Below are positions 24,246-33,767 of a stretch of DNA of 64,000 nucleotides, in pieces. Made by a program: the position numbers and the translations under genes. This DNA comes from Olsenella massiliensis. GTDB taxonomy: Bacteria > Actinomycetota > Coriobacteriia > Coriobacteriales > Atopobiaceae. Where the stretch lies: positions 310,001 to 374,000 of the forward strand of contig NZ_LN898211.1 of the NCBI RefSeq assembly GCF_001457795.1. Direction: 5' to 3'. Below the pieces are notes generated by a model. The model ran no database searches. It was not told the DNA's origin and saw only the letters and a program-made list of their open reading frames with translations. Position 1 is the first letter of the stretch. The number at the start of each line of letters is the position of its first letter.

Positions 24246-27200
24246 CTACCCGCGCCGGCGCCCCCTGCGGGCGAGGATCGCCCCGCCTGCGACGAGGCCG
24301 AGGGCGCAGGCGGCGAGGTAGCTCGCCGCGGGGCTGGTGTCGTCGTCGGTCCTGGGAAGCGCGACCTGGGCGGGCTTCGGCTCGGGATAGACGTTGGTGA
24401 AGGTGGCGTCCGCGCCGTCCGGCGCCGAGCCCGCCTTGGCGTCCCGCGCCGTGCCGCCGCTCGTGAGGGTCGTCGTGCTCCCGGTCACCTCGAGGACGCC
24501 CGCGCCCACGTCCTCGACCGTCACCGTGAGCGTGTACGTCGCGTCATCGTAGGCGCAGCCGGCGTCGCCCTTGGTCTCGGCGAGCGTGTAGGTGTAGGTG
24601 CCGGGCATCGTGAAGGCGATCTTGCCGAACGTTGTCGTGCCCTCGCCCGTCACGTGCGCGACCTTGCGTCCGTCCGCGGCGTCCGCGGGCATCGGGAAGG
24701 ACGGGTCCGTGGGCCTCAGGACGAACTCGAAGTCGTCGGGCGTGGCGGGCGCCGGCCCCTCGACGCGCTTTTGCGCGGACGGCTCGTAGCTCGTGGGCGT
24801 GGGGGCGTAGGTGTTGGTGACGGTGAAGCCCTCCAGGGCGCTACCCTCGACGCCGCTCGTCGTGTAGCCGGCGACGGGGTCCTCCGTCACGGCGTAGTCG
24901 ATGGGCACGCCATTGGTGTATTCGGGAAGGTCTTTGAACTCGTAGCGCCAGCCGGAGGCCTCGTCCATCGTGACCGCGTCAACCTCCTTGCCGTCGGCAA
25001 GCAGGTGGATCGTGACGCTCTTGGCGGCCGGGCCCACCCACTTCTTCTGGACGGGAATGGTGACGGTGCCGGTAAGAGTGTTGGTGATCGAGGCGGTGTC
25101 CTTCTCGACGGTCGCCGGCTGCGTAGCCTCGTAGTGCTCCACCGCGTCCTCGGTGACGGTGTAGGTGATGGCCTTGCCGCCAGCGTTTACGGGCACGGAG
25201 CCAAAGCTGCCCTTCCAGCTGCCGTCCGGGCCGGCGACGAGCGCCAGTGACTTGACCTTGGTGCCGTCGGCCAGCAGGTTCAGGGTGATGGACGCGGGAC
25301 GCAGGCCCCGCCCGTCGTTGTCATCGACCCAGGTCTTGGTTACGTTGATGGTGCGCTCGGCCGGCTTGTGGGTGTTGGTGATGGTAAAGCCCTTGGACTG
25401 CGAACCCGTGACGGAGCAGCTATAGCCCTTAGGCACCGCGGTCTCCGCAACGCTGTAGGAGACGGCCTTGCCGTCGCCGTCGTAGGTGTCAAGGCCCTCA
25501 AACGAGAAGGCCCAGGAGTCCGTCGCCGTGAGCGTGGCGGTCTTGCCCGTGTCTTTGCCGTTGGCGCGCAGGCTCACAGTCACGCTCTCGGGCCTGATGC
25601 CGTCCTGGTCGTTGGCGTCATCCCAGACCTTGGAGCCCTTGATCTGAATCTTGGGGTTGACGAGCGTGTTGGTGACCGAGCGGCCGTCCGCCCCGTAGGT
25701 CACGGCAAAGTCCTTGGACGCCAGCGTCAGCGTGCCGTCCTTCTCGCCCTGCTCGCGCACGGTGTAGACATAGGCCTTGCCGGCGCCGTCGTACAGCACC
25801 AGCCCCCCGAACGTGGCCTGCCAGTTTCCGGCGGCGCTGAGGGTTTGGGTGGCGCCGGTGGCGACGCCGTCGCGCAGGAGCTCGAGCGTCACGAAGAGGT
25901 TGGCCGTGCCCGAAGGCGAGATGCCCGCCCAGGTCTTGGTGACGGTCAGGTCCTTGGTGGGAACGAAGACCCAGCGCCCGTAGACGGTCTCGTCCTTGCG
26001 GATGTTGAGCGTGGTGATGACGTCCGTGCCGCCCTGCTCGTGCGTCCAGCCCGCGAACGTCCAGTAGCCCTGGACCTCCTGGCCGTCCTTGGTGGCCCCC
26101 GACTGGGTGGTCGTGAGCGCCTGTGCCAGCGTCTGGGTGGCGTCATATTCGATGTCACTGACGCTTGCGGGTGTGGTGCTGTCCCCGGGCGTGCCGTAGA
26201 CGGGGTCGGGCGAGACCACGTAGTCTAGGGTGTAGGTCTTAGTTGCCTTGTGATAGGTGGTCTCCGAGGGGATGTCCTTGTCGTGACCCTCGACGGAGGT
26301 GATGCGCGCCGTGTTGACGAAGGTCGTCGACCGCACGAGGTCGCCCGTGAGGGCCGTGGGGATGCTGAGCGTCATCGTGGCGCCCGCCGGCAGGGAGCCG
26401 ACGCCCAGGGTGAGCGTGCCGTCCTTCTCGGAGGCGGACACCGAGGTCGCCGTGGTCAGGGTGGCGTTGGTAAGCTTGAGCTCGGGGCAGGTCACCTTGA
26501 TCTGGTCGCGCAGCACCGAGAGGCCCTCGGGGATGGGGTCCTGTATCACGATGTCCCTGAGCGCCAGCTCCGTGCCCTTGTTGGTGACCGTGAGGGTGTA
26601 GGTCACGGGCGTGCCCTTTGTGTTGTCAATCTGGGTGGGCGCGTCTTTGGTGCCCGTGGCGGGCTCGGACGCCTTGTGAAGCTCAAGGTCATAGCCCAAA
26701 AGCTTGATTTTGGCAGAAGCTTCGTAGGGCTGGACCTTGTCGCTTGCAGATGCAGCCTGGCCCACAAAGGTGCGAGCCATCGCACACACGGGATTGACTG
26801 CCTGCCTGCCTACGAGCGCCTCGTCTGTGGGTGCCACCATGTGCACGTATGCGCTGGCGCCGGTGCCGTAGTTCAGCGAGAAGTCGTTGCCCTTGTTCGT
26901 CTTGGTGCAGTCTATGGCAATGGCCTTGATGCTGGCCTTGTTGGCAGGCTCGGTGGTGCTCCACACGCTCGTGTTGGAGATGTCCATCTGAGCTGCAGTC
27001 GGCACCTTGGTGGCATAGTACACCACAGGAGCGCAGGTCTCACCGGGGTGATTCCACGACTCTTTTGCCTTGATGGAGCTCAGGTCAACCCAGTCAAACG
27101 TGCCTCTCCAGGCACTACTTTCGGTTGTGGAACCGTTTTCGAGGATGTCATAGAACACAAGGCTATCCGTGCGGGTGCTGTTGGACGCGCCAAAGGAGAG

Positions 27201-30200
27201 CTGGTAGGAGTACTTGTTGCCCAGATACTCGCTCGTCTGGTTGCCGTAGAGCTTGTCGTGGTCGTTGGCAACCTTCTTGGTGACGCCCGACTGCTTGACC
27301 GTGACGGGGTTGTAGTCAATATAGGTCTGCTGCAACGCCCATTCTGTGGGGTCATCCTTGATGAGGTCTTGGTAGTACTGCCGATTGAGGTAGCTGGGGT
27401 TGGTAAACGCCCCCGACAGGTCTTTTTTGGTAGCGCCTGACGTGTCGTGGAAGGCGACGGTGTTGAGCACCTTGTTGCCGCGGTCAGCCACGTTGTGGTA
27501 GGAGTTTGCAAGCGGGTAGCGAAGACGCAGCCCAAACCCATGCTCACGCAGCTTGGCGGCACCCGTCATCTCGTCGGGTACCGTGACCTCAACAATCATC
27601 ATCGTAAGGCCCGAGCCCTCCCAGTTTTCCTGGAAACGCACAGAATAGGCGTCCTTGGGGAGCCTGTCGTTGCCCCAAGGGTCGATGAACATCTGCACCT
27701 GCGAGGCGTCCACCGAGGTTCCGGCGGGAAGCAGGTCATAAAACACGCCCGACGTGACAATGTAGGGCTGAAGGTAGCTTTTGTCCTTATAGCCCGAGCC
27801 CCACAGCGAGGAGTAGGTTCTGAACATGGCGTTGACCCAGCGCGTCTGAACGCCCGTGGCGGCATCGTCTATAAAGTATGTGCCGTCAAGCTGCGATTTT
27901 TCAAGGTACGTAGTAAAGGTGAGACCTCTGAGCCGTGCGGCGGCAACACGAGCGTCCTGATAGAGCGTGTTGATGCTGCCCTTCTGCTGTCCGCCCTCAA
28001 ACAGGCGCAGCGAGGCACTCGTGGCGAGGGATGTGGGCTGCTCTGCCTGCATGTCTGCAGCAATCAGGCCTTTGAGATGTGCGGAGGGATGCAAGGTCAG
28101 CGTAGTGGCGGCCGTGAGGGAGGTGCGGAAGTACTGGCTGCGCACACGATACTTAAGACCCACGACCGAGTCGGGAAGTGTCACCGTAGAACCCTTGGTG
28201 GGCTCGCTGCCGTCAGCGGGCGTGAAGGTGTAGGTAGGCGTCGTGCCCGTGTAGCTTACGCTGAGAGTACCAAACAGCTCATAGTCAGTTGACCCCGCCT
28301 TGCGAATGAGAATGTCGGTGGTACCGAGCTTCTGACCGTCAAATCCCTGTCCCGAGACAAGCTGCCATGTTCCCTGGGCTCCCGGCGTTGCGTCTTGACC
28401 AGAGAGCCCAAAGGACACCGACGAGTAGCTGTAGTCCGCATCCTCAAGCTCGGTCATCGTGGGCAGCACCTCGCTGGCCGGGCGGCGATCTCGGAACTTG
28501 TTCTCGGTCACGACTCGAGGCGTTGCCTCCTCCACCTCAGCCACGTAGGGCGTAACGCTGTACGTCTTGGTTGCCGCGTCCCAGGTGGGAGTGGTCGGGG
28601 GTTGAAACGTTGCCCGCGTGGTGAACGTCGGCCATGACTGATTGGTGAGGGCGGCATCACGATCTTGCGTGATAAACGTCTGGGCAAACTGGTACCAGTC
28701 ATACTCGCTCGATATGCGAGAGTTCTTGGTAATGCCCAGCTCTCCGCCATAGGGCCGTACATACACGTTAGTATCTGCCTCGGCATACTTTTTATCACGC
28801 GTCACGCCGTTGGACTGCGTCTCTTGGACGGAGACCTTGTTGTGCACGGGAAGGCCGTCGTGCTGAAGGTCCACGCCCCGTGCCTTGGCCTCCTCAAGCA
28901 GCGAGATGGGGTAGCGCTCCAAAAGCGCGTAACGGACGGTGTTGTAGGTGGCCTCATATCCATTGTTCCAGAGCCAGTTCTCAGACCACGGGTTTGCCTT
29001 CCGGTATTCGGGGTCAAACTGCTTGAGCATGCCCACGTTGGGCTCGTCCGTGTAGCTGCGCCAGCCCTCCTTGGTGATATCCCTATAGGAACTATCCGTG
29101 TTGCCGTTGAGATATTCAGGACGTTCAAAGCCATGTTTATTTCGGCCATAGCGCTGGATGCCGATGAGCTCGCCGTCCTGCTGCTCCTGTCTGAACATGT
29201 AGGTATAGGGAATGGTGTTGTCGGCAGGACGTTTTACGTCTGCATGCCAGATCACGTAGAAGTACTGGTCCGCGTCAGCGGGCTTGGTTCCCCAAATGTC
29301 CTGCCAAGCGAGGTAGACCCCATCGTCTGGGGTGAGGTCAGCGTGCTTGAGAGCTATGCTCATATCACTGTTCTTGTTATGCAGCTCGCTCGTAAGCTGT
29401 CTGGCAATGGACGTCTCGTTGCTGCCGTCATTGTTCTGGTCAACCGTGAGGGTGGCATCATACGACGCATGCGTCACGCCGGCCCCGTCCACCTTCACGT
29501 GGCTTGCCGTAAACGAGAAGCCCTGCTCAAAGTAGAACTGAGCGCCCCCTGCAAGGGTGTTGTAGTTGGTGATGGTAAGCGTGCCGTCGCCGTTGTCCAC
29601 GTAGTTGAAGTCGGCGCTCGCAGAGGTCTGGGGTGCCTCCACGAGCTGCCATTTGAGCGTGGGATTATACCTTCCCCCGTTGTACATATCGTAGTTCACG
29701 TTGCTCGTGCCGTCCCAGCCCCTATAGAGGGCCGCGGGCACGGTGATCTTGATGCTCCCGGGAGGGAAGGTCTCATTTGCGGGGGCGTTGATCTTGAGCG
29801 ACACGGACGCCGTCGCCGTGAGCGAGCCACGGTTGTTCACGGGGTGGAAGATGAGGTTGGTGTGGTTGGGGTCGGCCGCCTCGTCGTAGCTGTAGGCCGT
29901 AACGCTGGGGCCCGCGGCGTTGGTCCAGTTGATGTTGAAGTCAAAGGACGACGCTTGGGCGGGCGCTCGCACGGCGGGAGCGCTTACCGCCTGGCCCTGC
30001 TCGGGCGCGTCCTTGTCTGAGGCAGCCGCGTCTAATGATGCCGGGTCTCCGTCCGTGGTGCCGGTCGCGACTACGCCGGCAGCGTCATCGGCGGCGGACT
30101 CATCTCCTGCCGACGGAGCGGAGGACTGTTCCTGGGCGGCAGACTCGGTAGCGCCCAGCACCTCGGCGAGAGCCGGCGCAACAAGCAGGGACAGCACGGC

Positions 30201-30260
30201 AACGGGAACCAAAACCATAAGTAGCAGATGAATCAGGCGGCGAGTCGAAGAATGTCTCAT
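24246..30260 (-). CDS. Giant cell-wall-anchored adhesin with Cna-B repeats and pilin-like domain
   Basis: A 2004-residue secreted protein. Signal peptide 1-32 (RRLIHLLLMVLVPVAV..., APALA cut). A Ser/Ala/Asp-rich spacer runs to about 100. A large beta-rich head of about 1050 residues is not recognised. A DUF11-like domain lies at about 1190-1290 (YTLTVTNKGTELALRDIVI). An InlB B-repeat lies at about 1335-1430 (WTFAGWTHEQGG). Four Cna-B domains follow at about 1430-1820, each with Lys in VTKTW-like starts, a central YTVxE and a closing TNT, the triad for internal isopeptide bonds. A Spy0128/FctA-like pilin domain is followed by LPRTD, a hydrophobic helix and RRGRRRG. The sorting motif is LPRTD instead of LPxTG. 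I prefer the ATG at 30260; a TTG at 30284 is possible. Confidence 0.9.
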   Translation of the reverse strand: MRHSSTRRLIHLLLMVLVPVAVLSLLVAPALAEVLGATESAAQEQSSAPSAGDESAADDAAGVVATGTTDGDPASLDAAASDKDAPEQGQAVSAPAVRAPAQASSFDFNINWTNAAGPSVTAYSYDEAADPNHTNLIFHPVNNRGSLTATASVSLKINAPANETFPPGSIKITVPAALYRGWDGTSNVNYDMYNGGRYNPTLKWQLVEAPQTSASADFNYVDNGDGTLTITNYNTLAGGAQFYFEQGFSFTASHVKVDGAGVTHASYDATLTVDQNNDGSNETSIARQLTSELHNKNSDMSIALKHADLTPDDGVYLAWQDIWGTKPADADQYFYVIWHADVKRPADNTIPYTYMFRQEQQDGELIGIQRYGRNKHGFERPEYLNGNTDSSYRDITKEGWRSYTDEPNVGMLKQFDPEYRKANPWSENWLWNNGYEATYNTVRYALLERYPISLLEEAKARGVDLQHDGLPVHNKVSVQETQSNGVTRDKKYAEADTNVYVRPYGGELGITKNSRISSEYDWYQFAQTFITQDRDAALTNQSWPTFTTRATFQPPTTPTWDAATKTYSVTPYVAEVEEATPRVVTENKFRDRRPASEVLPTMTELEDADYSYSSVSFGLSGQDATPGAQGTWQLVSGQGFDGQKLGTTDILIRKAGSTDYELFGTLSVSYTGTTPTYTFTPADGSEPTKGSTVTLPDSVVGLKYRVRSQYFRTSLTAATTLTLHPSAHLKGLIAADMQAEQPTSLATSASLRLFEGGQQKGSINTLYQDARVAAARLRGLTFTTYLEKSQLDGTYFIDDAATGVQTRWVNAMFRTYSSLWGSGYKDKSYLQPYIVTSGVFYDLLPAGTSVDASQVQMFIDPWGNDRLPKDAYSVRFQENWEGSGLTMMIVEVTVPDEMTGAAKLREHGFGLRLRYPLANSYHNVADRGNKVLNTVAFHDTSGATKKDLSGAFTNPSYLNRQYYQDLIKDDPTEWALQQTYIDYNPVTVKQSGVTKKVANDHDKLYGNQTSEYLGNKYSYQLSFGASNSTRTDSLVFYDILENGSTTESSAWRGTFDWVDLSSIKAKESWNHPGETCAPVVYYATKVPTAAQMDISNTSVWSTTEPANKASIKAIAIDCTKTNKGNDFSLNYGTGASAYVHMVAPTDEALVGRQAVNPVCAMARTFVGQAASASDKVQPYEASAKIKLLGYDLELHKASEPATGTKDAPTQIDNTKGTPVTYTLTVTNKGTELALRDIVIQDPIPEGLSVLRDQIKVTCPELKLTNATLTTATSVSASEKDGTLTLGVGSLPAGATMTLSIPTALTGDLVRSTTFVNTARITSVEGHDKDIPSETTYHKATKTYTLDYVVSPDPVYGTPGDSTTPASVSDIEYDATQTLAQALTTTQSGATKDGQEVQGYWTFAGWTHEQGGTDVITTLNIRKDETVYGRWVFVPTKDLTVTKTWAGISPSGTANLFVTLELLRDGVATGATQTLSAAGNWQATFGGLVLYDGAGKAYVYTVREQGEKDGTLTLASKDFAVTYGADGRSVTNTLVNPKIQIKGSKVWDDANDQDGIRPESVTVSLRANGKDTGKTATLTATDSWAFSFEGLDTYDGDGKAVSYSVAETAVPKGYSCSVTGSQSKGFTITNTHKPAERTINVTKTWVDDNDGRGLRPASITLNLLADGTKVKSLALVAGPDGSWKGSFGSVPVNAGGKAITYTVTEDAVEHYEATQPATVEKDTASITNTLTGTVTIPVQKKWVGPAAKSVTIHLLADGKEVDAVTMDEASGWRYEFKDLPEYTNGVPIDYAVTEDPVAGYTTSGVEGSALEGFTVTNTYAPTPTSYEPSAQKRVEGPAPATPDDFEFVLRPTDPSFPMPADAADGRKVAHVTGEGTTTFGKIAFTMPGTYTYTLAETKGDAGCAYDDATYTLTVTVEDVGAGVLEVTGSTTTLTSGGTARDAKAGSAPDGADATFTNVYPEPKPAQVALPRTDDDTSPAASYLAACALGLVAGGAILARRGRRRG

Positions 30261-30369
30261 ATTTAAGCCCCAGTTTTCTGACAATAAGCCAAGTTACAGT
30301 ATGGCATACATCAGACGCCGGGACCTACCCGATTGCCCATTCAGCTGCTTTTTTTCCTGAGCGGCAGGC

Positions 30370-30391
30370 AAAAAGCCGGCAGGGGGCGGCT
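30370..30391 (-). terminator. Probable terminator after purN
   Basis: On the minus strand AGCCG (30387-30391) pairs with CGGCT (30374-30378) and TTTTT follows at 30370-30374. The stem is short, so strength is uncertain. Confidence 0.5.
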
Positions 30392-30402
30392 GCAGCGCTT
30401 GC

Positions 30403-30468
30403 GCGTCAGGCGTCTGGGCAAAAGGCGTCAGGCGTCTGGGCAAAAGGCGTCAGGCGTTTGGGCGCTCG
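30403..30468. repeat. 22-base tandem repeat, three copies, at the purN 3' end
   Basis: Units at 30403-30424 and 30425-30446 are identical (GCGTCAGGCGTCTGGGCAAAAG). The third unit, from 30447, matches for its first 11 bases, differs at one position and then continues as GGG into the purN coding end. The purN stop lies inside the third unit, so the two upstream units look like duplications of the gene's last bases. Confidence 0.8.
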
Positions 30469-31172
30469 TCCTGGCGGACGCACACCTTTCCGTCGGCGCT
30501 CACGCTCACGCGCCCCTCGGCCAGAAGCTGGATGACGTCGGGAAGGAGCTCGTGCTCAAGATCGTGGACGTGCCGCTCAAGCTCATCGACGGTCCAGCTT
30601 TCCTCTACCTCAAGAGGGCGCTGGGCAATGATGGGCCCGCAGTCATAGCGCTCGTCGGCAACGTGAACGGTGACGCCCGTCACCTTGACGCCGTAGTCGT
30701 AGGCGTCCTGGATCGCGTGGGCCCCCTTGAAGCTAGGGAGCAGGGCGGGATGAAGGTTGATCACGCGGTTCTTGAACGTGCGCAGGATGGGATAGCGGAC
30801 CATACGCATGTAGCCCGCCATGATCACGTAGTCAACCTTGGCCCGAAGCAGCGCGGTGGCGATGGCCTCGTCGGCCACGAGGGGGTCCTCGTAGAGCTCC
30901 TTGGAGAGGCTCATGGTCTGAATGCCCGCGGCCTCGGCGCGCCTGAGGCCGGCGGCGCCAGGGCGCGAGGAGATGACGATCGCAACCTGGGCGTTCAGCG
31001 TACCTGCGGCGATGCGGTCGATGATGGCCTGGAGATTGGTGCCGCCCCCGCTGATCAGGACGCCGAGGCGCAGGGGCGCGGAGACGTCCGGCCCCTGCGC
31101 GGGCTGCGGGGGCTGAGGGGATGGCGCGGACGGGACGGCCTGCGGTCCCTGCGCGAGCTTGGGGGCGCTCAT
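30450..31172 (-). CDS. purN: Phosphoribosylglycinamide formyltransferase (10-formyl-THF dependent)
   Basis: A 240-residue enzyme that formylates GAR in purine synthesis. The first 30 residues are a Pro/Gln/Ala-rich extension absent from most family members. The core starts at RLGVLISGGGTNLQAI. VIMAGYMRMV, INLHPALLPSFKGAHAIQDA (catalytic Asn and His) and TVHVADERYDCGPIIAQ (catalytic Asp) are present. The ATG overlaps the purM stop by four bases (ATGA), so translation is coupled. An alternative start closer to RLGVLIS is possible but no in-frame ATG or GTG with a better ribosome site was noticed. Confidence 0.95.
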   Translation of the reverse strand: MSAPKLAQGPQAVPSAPSPQPPQPAQGPDVSAPLRLGVLISGGGTNLQAIIDRIAAGTLNAQVAIVISSRPGAAGLRRAEAAGIQTMSLSKELYEDPLVADEAIATALLRAKVDYVIMAGYMRMVRYPILRTFKNRVINLHPALLPSFKGAHAIQDAYDYGVKVTGVTVHVADERYDCGPIIAQRPLEVEESWTVDELERHVHDLEHELLPDVIQLLAEGRVSVSADGKVCVRQDERPNA

Positions 31173-32266
31173 CGGTACGTCACCGCGCCGGAGCCCGGCA
31201 CGCACTCTCCCATGACGAAGGAGGGGAGGCCCTCGGCGGCAAGCGCGGAGCGCACCGCCCTTACGTCCTGGGGGGCCACGACGAGGCTCATTCCCACGCC
31301 CATGTTGAAGGTCTTGTAGGCCTCGTCGGGCGTGAGCCGCGCCGCGCGCACGCAGCAGTCGATGATGGGAGGCACGTCCCAGGAGGGGGCGCGACAGGCG
31401 TCCCAGGAGCATCCCGCCGCGCCGCCGCGGTCAACGACCGCATCGACGGAGGGAGGCAGCGCCCGGTTGAGGTTTTCAGTGATGCCGCCGCCCGTGATGT
31501 GCGCCATGGCGCGGATGGGCGCGCCGGCCTTGAGGGCGCGCACGAGGGCGCCCGCGTAGATGGTGGTGGGACGCATGACGGCGTCGGCCAGAGACTCCCC
31601 TCCCAGCTCGTCAAGGGGCCGCTCGAGCTCTCGCGGCGTCTTGCCCTCTATGAGGACCTTGCGCACCAAGGAGTAGCCGTTGGAGTGGATCCCGCTGGAG
31701 GGCAGGCCCAGGATGACGTCGCCGGGGCGGACCTTGTCGGGCCCGAGCATCTTGGGACGGTCCACGACGCCCACGACGAAGCCCGCGAGGTCGTAGTCCG
31801 CGGGGTCCATCACGCCGGGATGCTCGGCCATCTCGCCCCCAACGAGGGCGCAGCCCGCGCGCCGGCACCCCTCGGCGATGCCGGCGACGATCTGGGCCAT
31901 CTGCTCCGCCTTGAGCTTGCCCACCGCCACGTAGTCGAGGAAGAAGAGCGGCTCCGCACCGACGGGGACGACGTCGTCCACGCACATGGCGACCAGGTCC
32001 TGCCCCACGGTGTCATGGCGCCCCAGCAGCCGGGCGATGGCGAGCTTGGTGCCGACGCCGTCCGTGCCCGAGACGAGCACGGGGTCCTCCATGTCCTTGA
32101 AGCCCGCCATCGAGAAGCACGACCCAAAGCCTCCCAGGCCGCCTATGACCTCGGGGCGGGTGGTGGAGCGCACCGCGTCTTTGATGGCCTCGACGGCGCG
32201 GGCTCCCTCGTCCACGTCAACGCCGGCGTCCGCGTAGCTCACATGCCTCTGCTCGTTTGAGCCCAT
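31169..32266 (-). CDS. purM: Phosphoribosylformylglycinamidine cyclo-ligase
   Basis: A 365-residue AIR synthetase, the ATP-dependent ring-closing step of purine synthesis. Visible family features are SYADAGVDVDEG (10-21), GGLGGFGSCF, VSGTDGVGTKL (about 67-77), PVGAEPLFFLDYVAVGKL and GLPSSGIHSNGYSLVR. The ATG at 32266 is preceded by AGAGGAG at good spacing. It overlaps purN. Upstream on the same strand is the class B sortase body, 73 bases away. Confidence 0.96.
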   Translation of the reverse strand: MGSNEQRHVSYADAGVDVDEGARAVEAIKDAVRSTTRPEVIGGLGGFGSCFSMAGFKDMEDPVLVSGTDGVGTKLAIARLLGRHDTVGQDLVAMCVDDVVPVGAEPLFFLDYVAVGKLKAEQMAQIVAGIAEGCRRAGCALVGGEMAEHPGVMDPADYDLAGFVVGVVDRPKMLGPDKVRPGDVILGLPSSGIHSNGYSLVRKVLIEGKTPRELERPLDELGGESLADAVMRPTTIYAGALVRALKAGAPIRAMAHITGGGITENLNRALPPSVDAVVDRGGAAGCSWDACRAPSWDVPPIIDCCVRAARLTPDEAYKTFNMGVGMSLVVAPQDVRAVRSALAAEGLPSFVMGECVPGSGAVTYR

Positions 32267-32339
32267 GCCGTTGCTCCTCTCGTGCCCACACGCGGGCCGC
32301 CGGGGGCGGCCATGCGGGCGTGGTGCCTCAGGTGGTTTC

Positions 32340-33098
32340 TCAGTCGGACGGAGCCGAGACGACGGCCTCGTCCTTGGGAACGCACACGAGCACGCTCCTG
32401 CCGTTGGTGCCGTCCTCGGTGTAGTACTCCTTGTAATAGTTGCAGGTGACGAGCGACAGCACGTGGCTGGCGCCCTGGACGACCTGCGCGGCGTCGGGGC
32501 GCTTGGTGACGGCCTTGTCGAGCAGGCCCTGAAGGTAGGTGCGGCGCTCGTCGTCCGACGCGAAGTTAAACGTGCGGACGGTCTGGTCGTCGGCGCGCGC
32601 GTAGTACATGAGCAGGGGCTCGAGCTCGTAGGCGCCCTGTTCGGTGACGTACCAGACCGTATCGGTCCGGTCAAAGGCCGCCTGGTCGTCCAGGGCGGCA
32701 ATCTGCTCAAACATCGTTCCGTTGAGCAGGTGATGGCCATAGATGATGCTCTGGGCGTCCGTCATGCCGGGCGCGGCGTTCTGATAGTCGAGGAAGAGCT
32801 GGCCGCTCAGCAGGTAGTTGCCCTCGGCCGAGTGGCGCAGATAGCGCTCGTTGTCGTCGGCCTGGTAGACCGCGTAGTTTATGGTGGTTCCCGGCACGTA
32901 GAGCCAGCCCACGACCTCGTCGTTGATGGCCTTGAGGCCCGCCCAGTCAACCTCGGGCGCGCGGTTGGGCTGGTCCCAGACGGTGGCGTAGGCGGCGAGC
33001 TTCTGCTGCTCTACGTCAACCTCGTGGTAGCGCCACTGGTTGAAGCCCCAGAGTCCCGCCGCGACGAGCAGCATCACGACGCCCACCACGATGAGCAC
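32340..33098 (-). CDS. Class B sortase, 5' end missing
   Basis: Transpeptidase that joins sorting-signal proteins to the cell wall or to each other. The visible part has a membrane helix (LIVVGVVMLLVAAGLWGF) and the sortase B fold with IIYGHHLLNGTMF (catalytic His), VLSLVTCNYY (catalytic Cys) and NGRSVLVCVP (catalytic Arg). The only in-frame start is a GTG at 33098 inside the membrane helix, without a ribosome site. The frame stays open upstream to about 33254, encoding a Pro/Ala/Ser-rich stretch typical of a cytoplasmic tail. An adapter-like junction follows at 33266. I infer the true start is the ATG at 35427, now separated by a misassembled insert. Confidence 0.85.
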   Translation of the reverse strand: MLIVVGVVMLLVAAGLWGFNQWRYHEVDVEQQKLAAYATVWDQPNRAPEVDWAGLKAINDEVVGWLYVPGTTINYAVYQADDNERYLRHSAEGNYLLSGQLFLDYQNAAPGMTDAQSIIYGHHLLNGTMFEQIAALDDQAAFDRTDTVWYVTEQGAYELEPLLMYYARADDQTVRTFNFASDDERRTYLQGLLDKAVTKRPDAAQVVQGASHVLSLVTCNYYKEYYTEDGTNGRSVLVCVPKDEAVVSAPSD

Positions 33099-33265
33099 CG
33101 TGGAGGCGACGTTGCGGGCGCTGCGGGCGGAGTGAGGTGCGACGCCTGGCGCGGACCTCGGCGCCGATGCGGGAAGCGGCGCGGAGACCTTCGGGCCCTT
33201 CGTCGAGGCGGACGGCGCCGCCGCGGCCGCGGCCGGCCTTGAGGCCCTCTCCCTCTAACACCTCT

Positions 33266-33284
33266 AGCTGCGTATAAGGGACAG
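33266..33284. other. Tn5/Nextera mosaic-end-like junction (assembly artefact)
   Basis: AGCTGCGTATAAGGGACAG matches the 19-base mosaic end used in tagmentation libraries at 16 positions. Homology to chorismate synthase starts directly after it (TGLPAGIGSPPF) and the frame is closed by a stop inside it. The sortase frame breaks on the other side. Confidence 0.75.
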
Positions 33285-33751
33285 GCACGGGCCTGCCCGC
33301 AGGCATCGGCTCCCCCCCGTTCGACGGCATGGAGAACCTCCTTGCCCGCGCCCTCTTTGGCATCCCCGCCGTCAAGGGCGTCGAGTTTGGGCGTGGCTTT
33401 GCGGCGAGCGAGCTGCGCGGGAGCCAGAACAACGACCCCTACCGCATGCGCGAGGGCCGGCCTCGGCCCGTCACGAACAACGCCGGCGGCATCCTGGGCG
33501 GCATCACCACCGGCGCGCCGGTCGTGGTCAGGGTGGGCGTCAAGCCCACCCCGAGCATCGCCGCTCCCCAGCGCACGGTGGACCTCGCCACGCTAGAGGA
33601 CGCCGAGCTCGCGGTGCGCGGTCGCCATGACCCCTGCGTCGCCGTGAGGGCCGTCCCCGTCGTCGAGGCGCTCTGCGCCCTCGTCGTCCTGGACGCCTGG
33701 CTCTCGTACCCGCCCGAGCCGGCACCCGCCGCGACCGCCCGCCACGACTGA
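33285..33751 (+). CDS. aroC: Chorismate synthase, C-terminal fragment on a misplaced segment
   Basis: About 155 residues of chorismate synthase: TGLPAGIGSPPFDG, then IPAVKGVEFGRGF, GSQNNDPYR, RPVTNNAGGILGG, TTGAPV and KPTPSIAAPQ, a region holding the FMN- and EPSP-binding loops. The first half or more is missing. Upstream of 33285 the frame meets a stop within a mosaic-end-like sequence, so the truncation is a junction and not natural decay. An ATG at 33329 is an internal methionine. It reads into pheA in operon order, so the genome presumably has a complete aroC elsewhere. Confidence 0.88.
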
Positions 33752-33767
33752 CTGGGAGACTGACGCC

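Noticed and set aside
30403-30468. A CRISPR-like array
   Set aside because: The repeats are directly adjacent, with no spacers, and derive from the purN end.
33016-33432. A minus-strand frame with a strong AAGGAGG site at 33330, which looked like the sortase N-terminus in another frame
   Set aside because: The site lies in the antisense of chorismate synthase and the frame would require a shift. The sortase start is better explained by the ATG at 35427 and the junctions.
33329-33751. A small complete gene starting at the ATG of 33329
   Set aside because: The ATG is an internal methionine of chorismate synthase; homology extends upstream to the junction at 33285.
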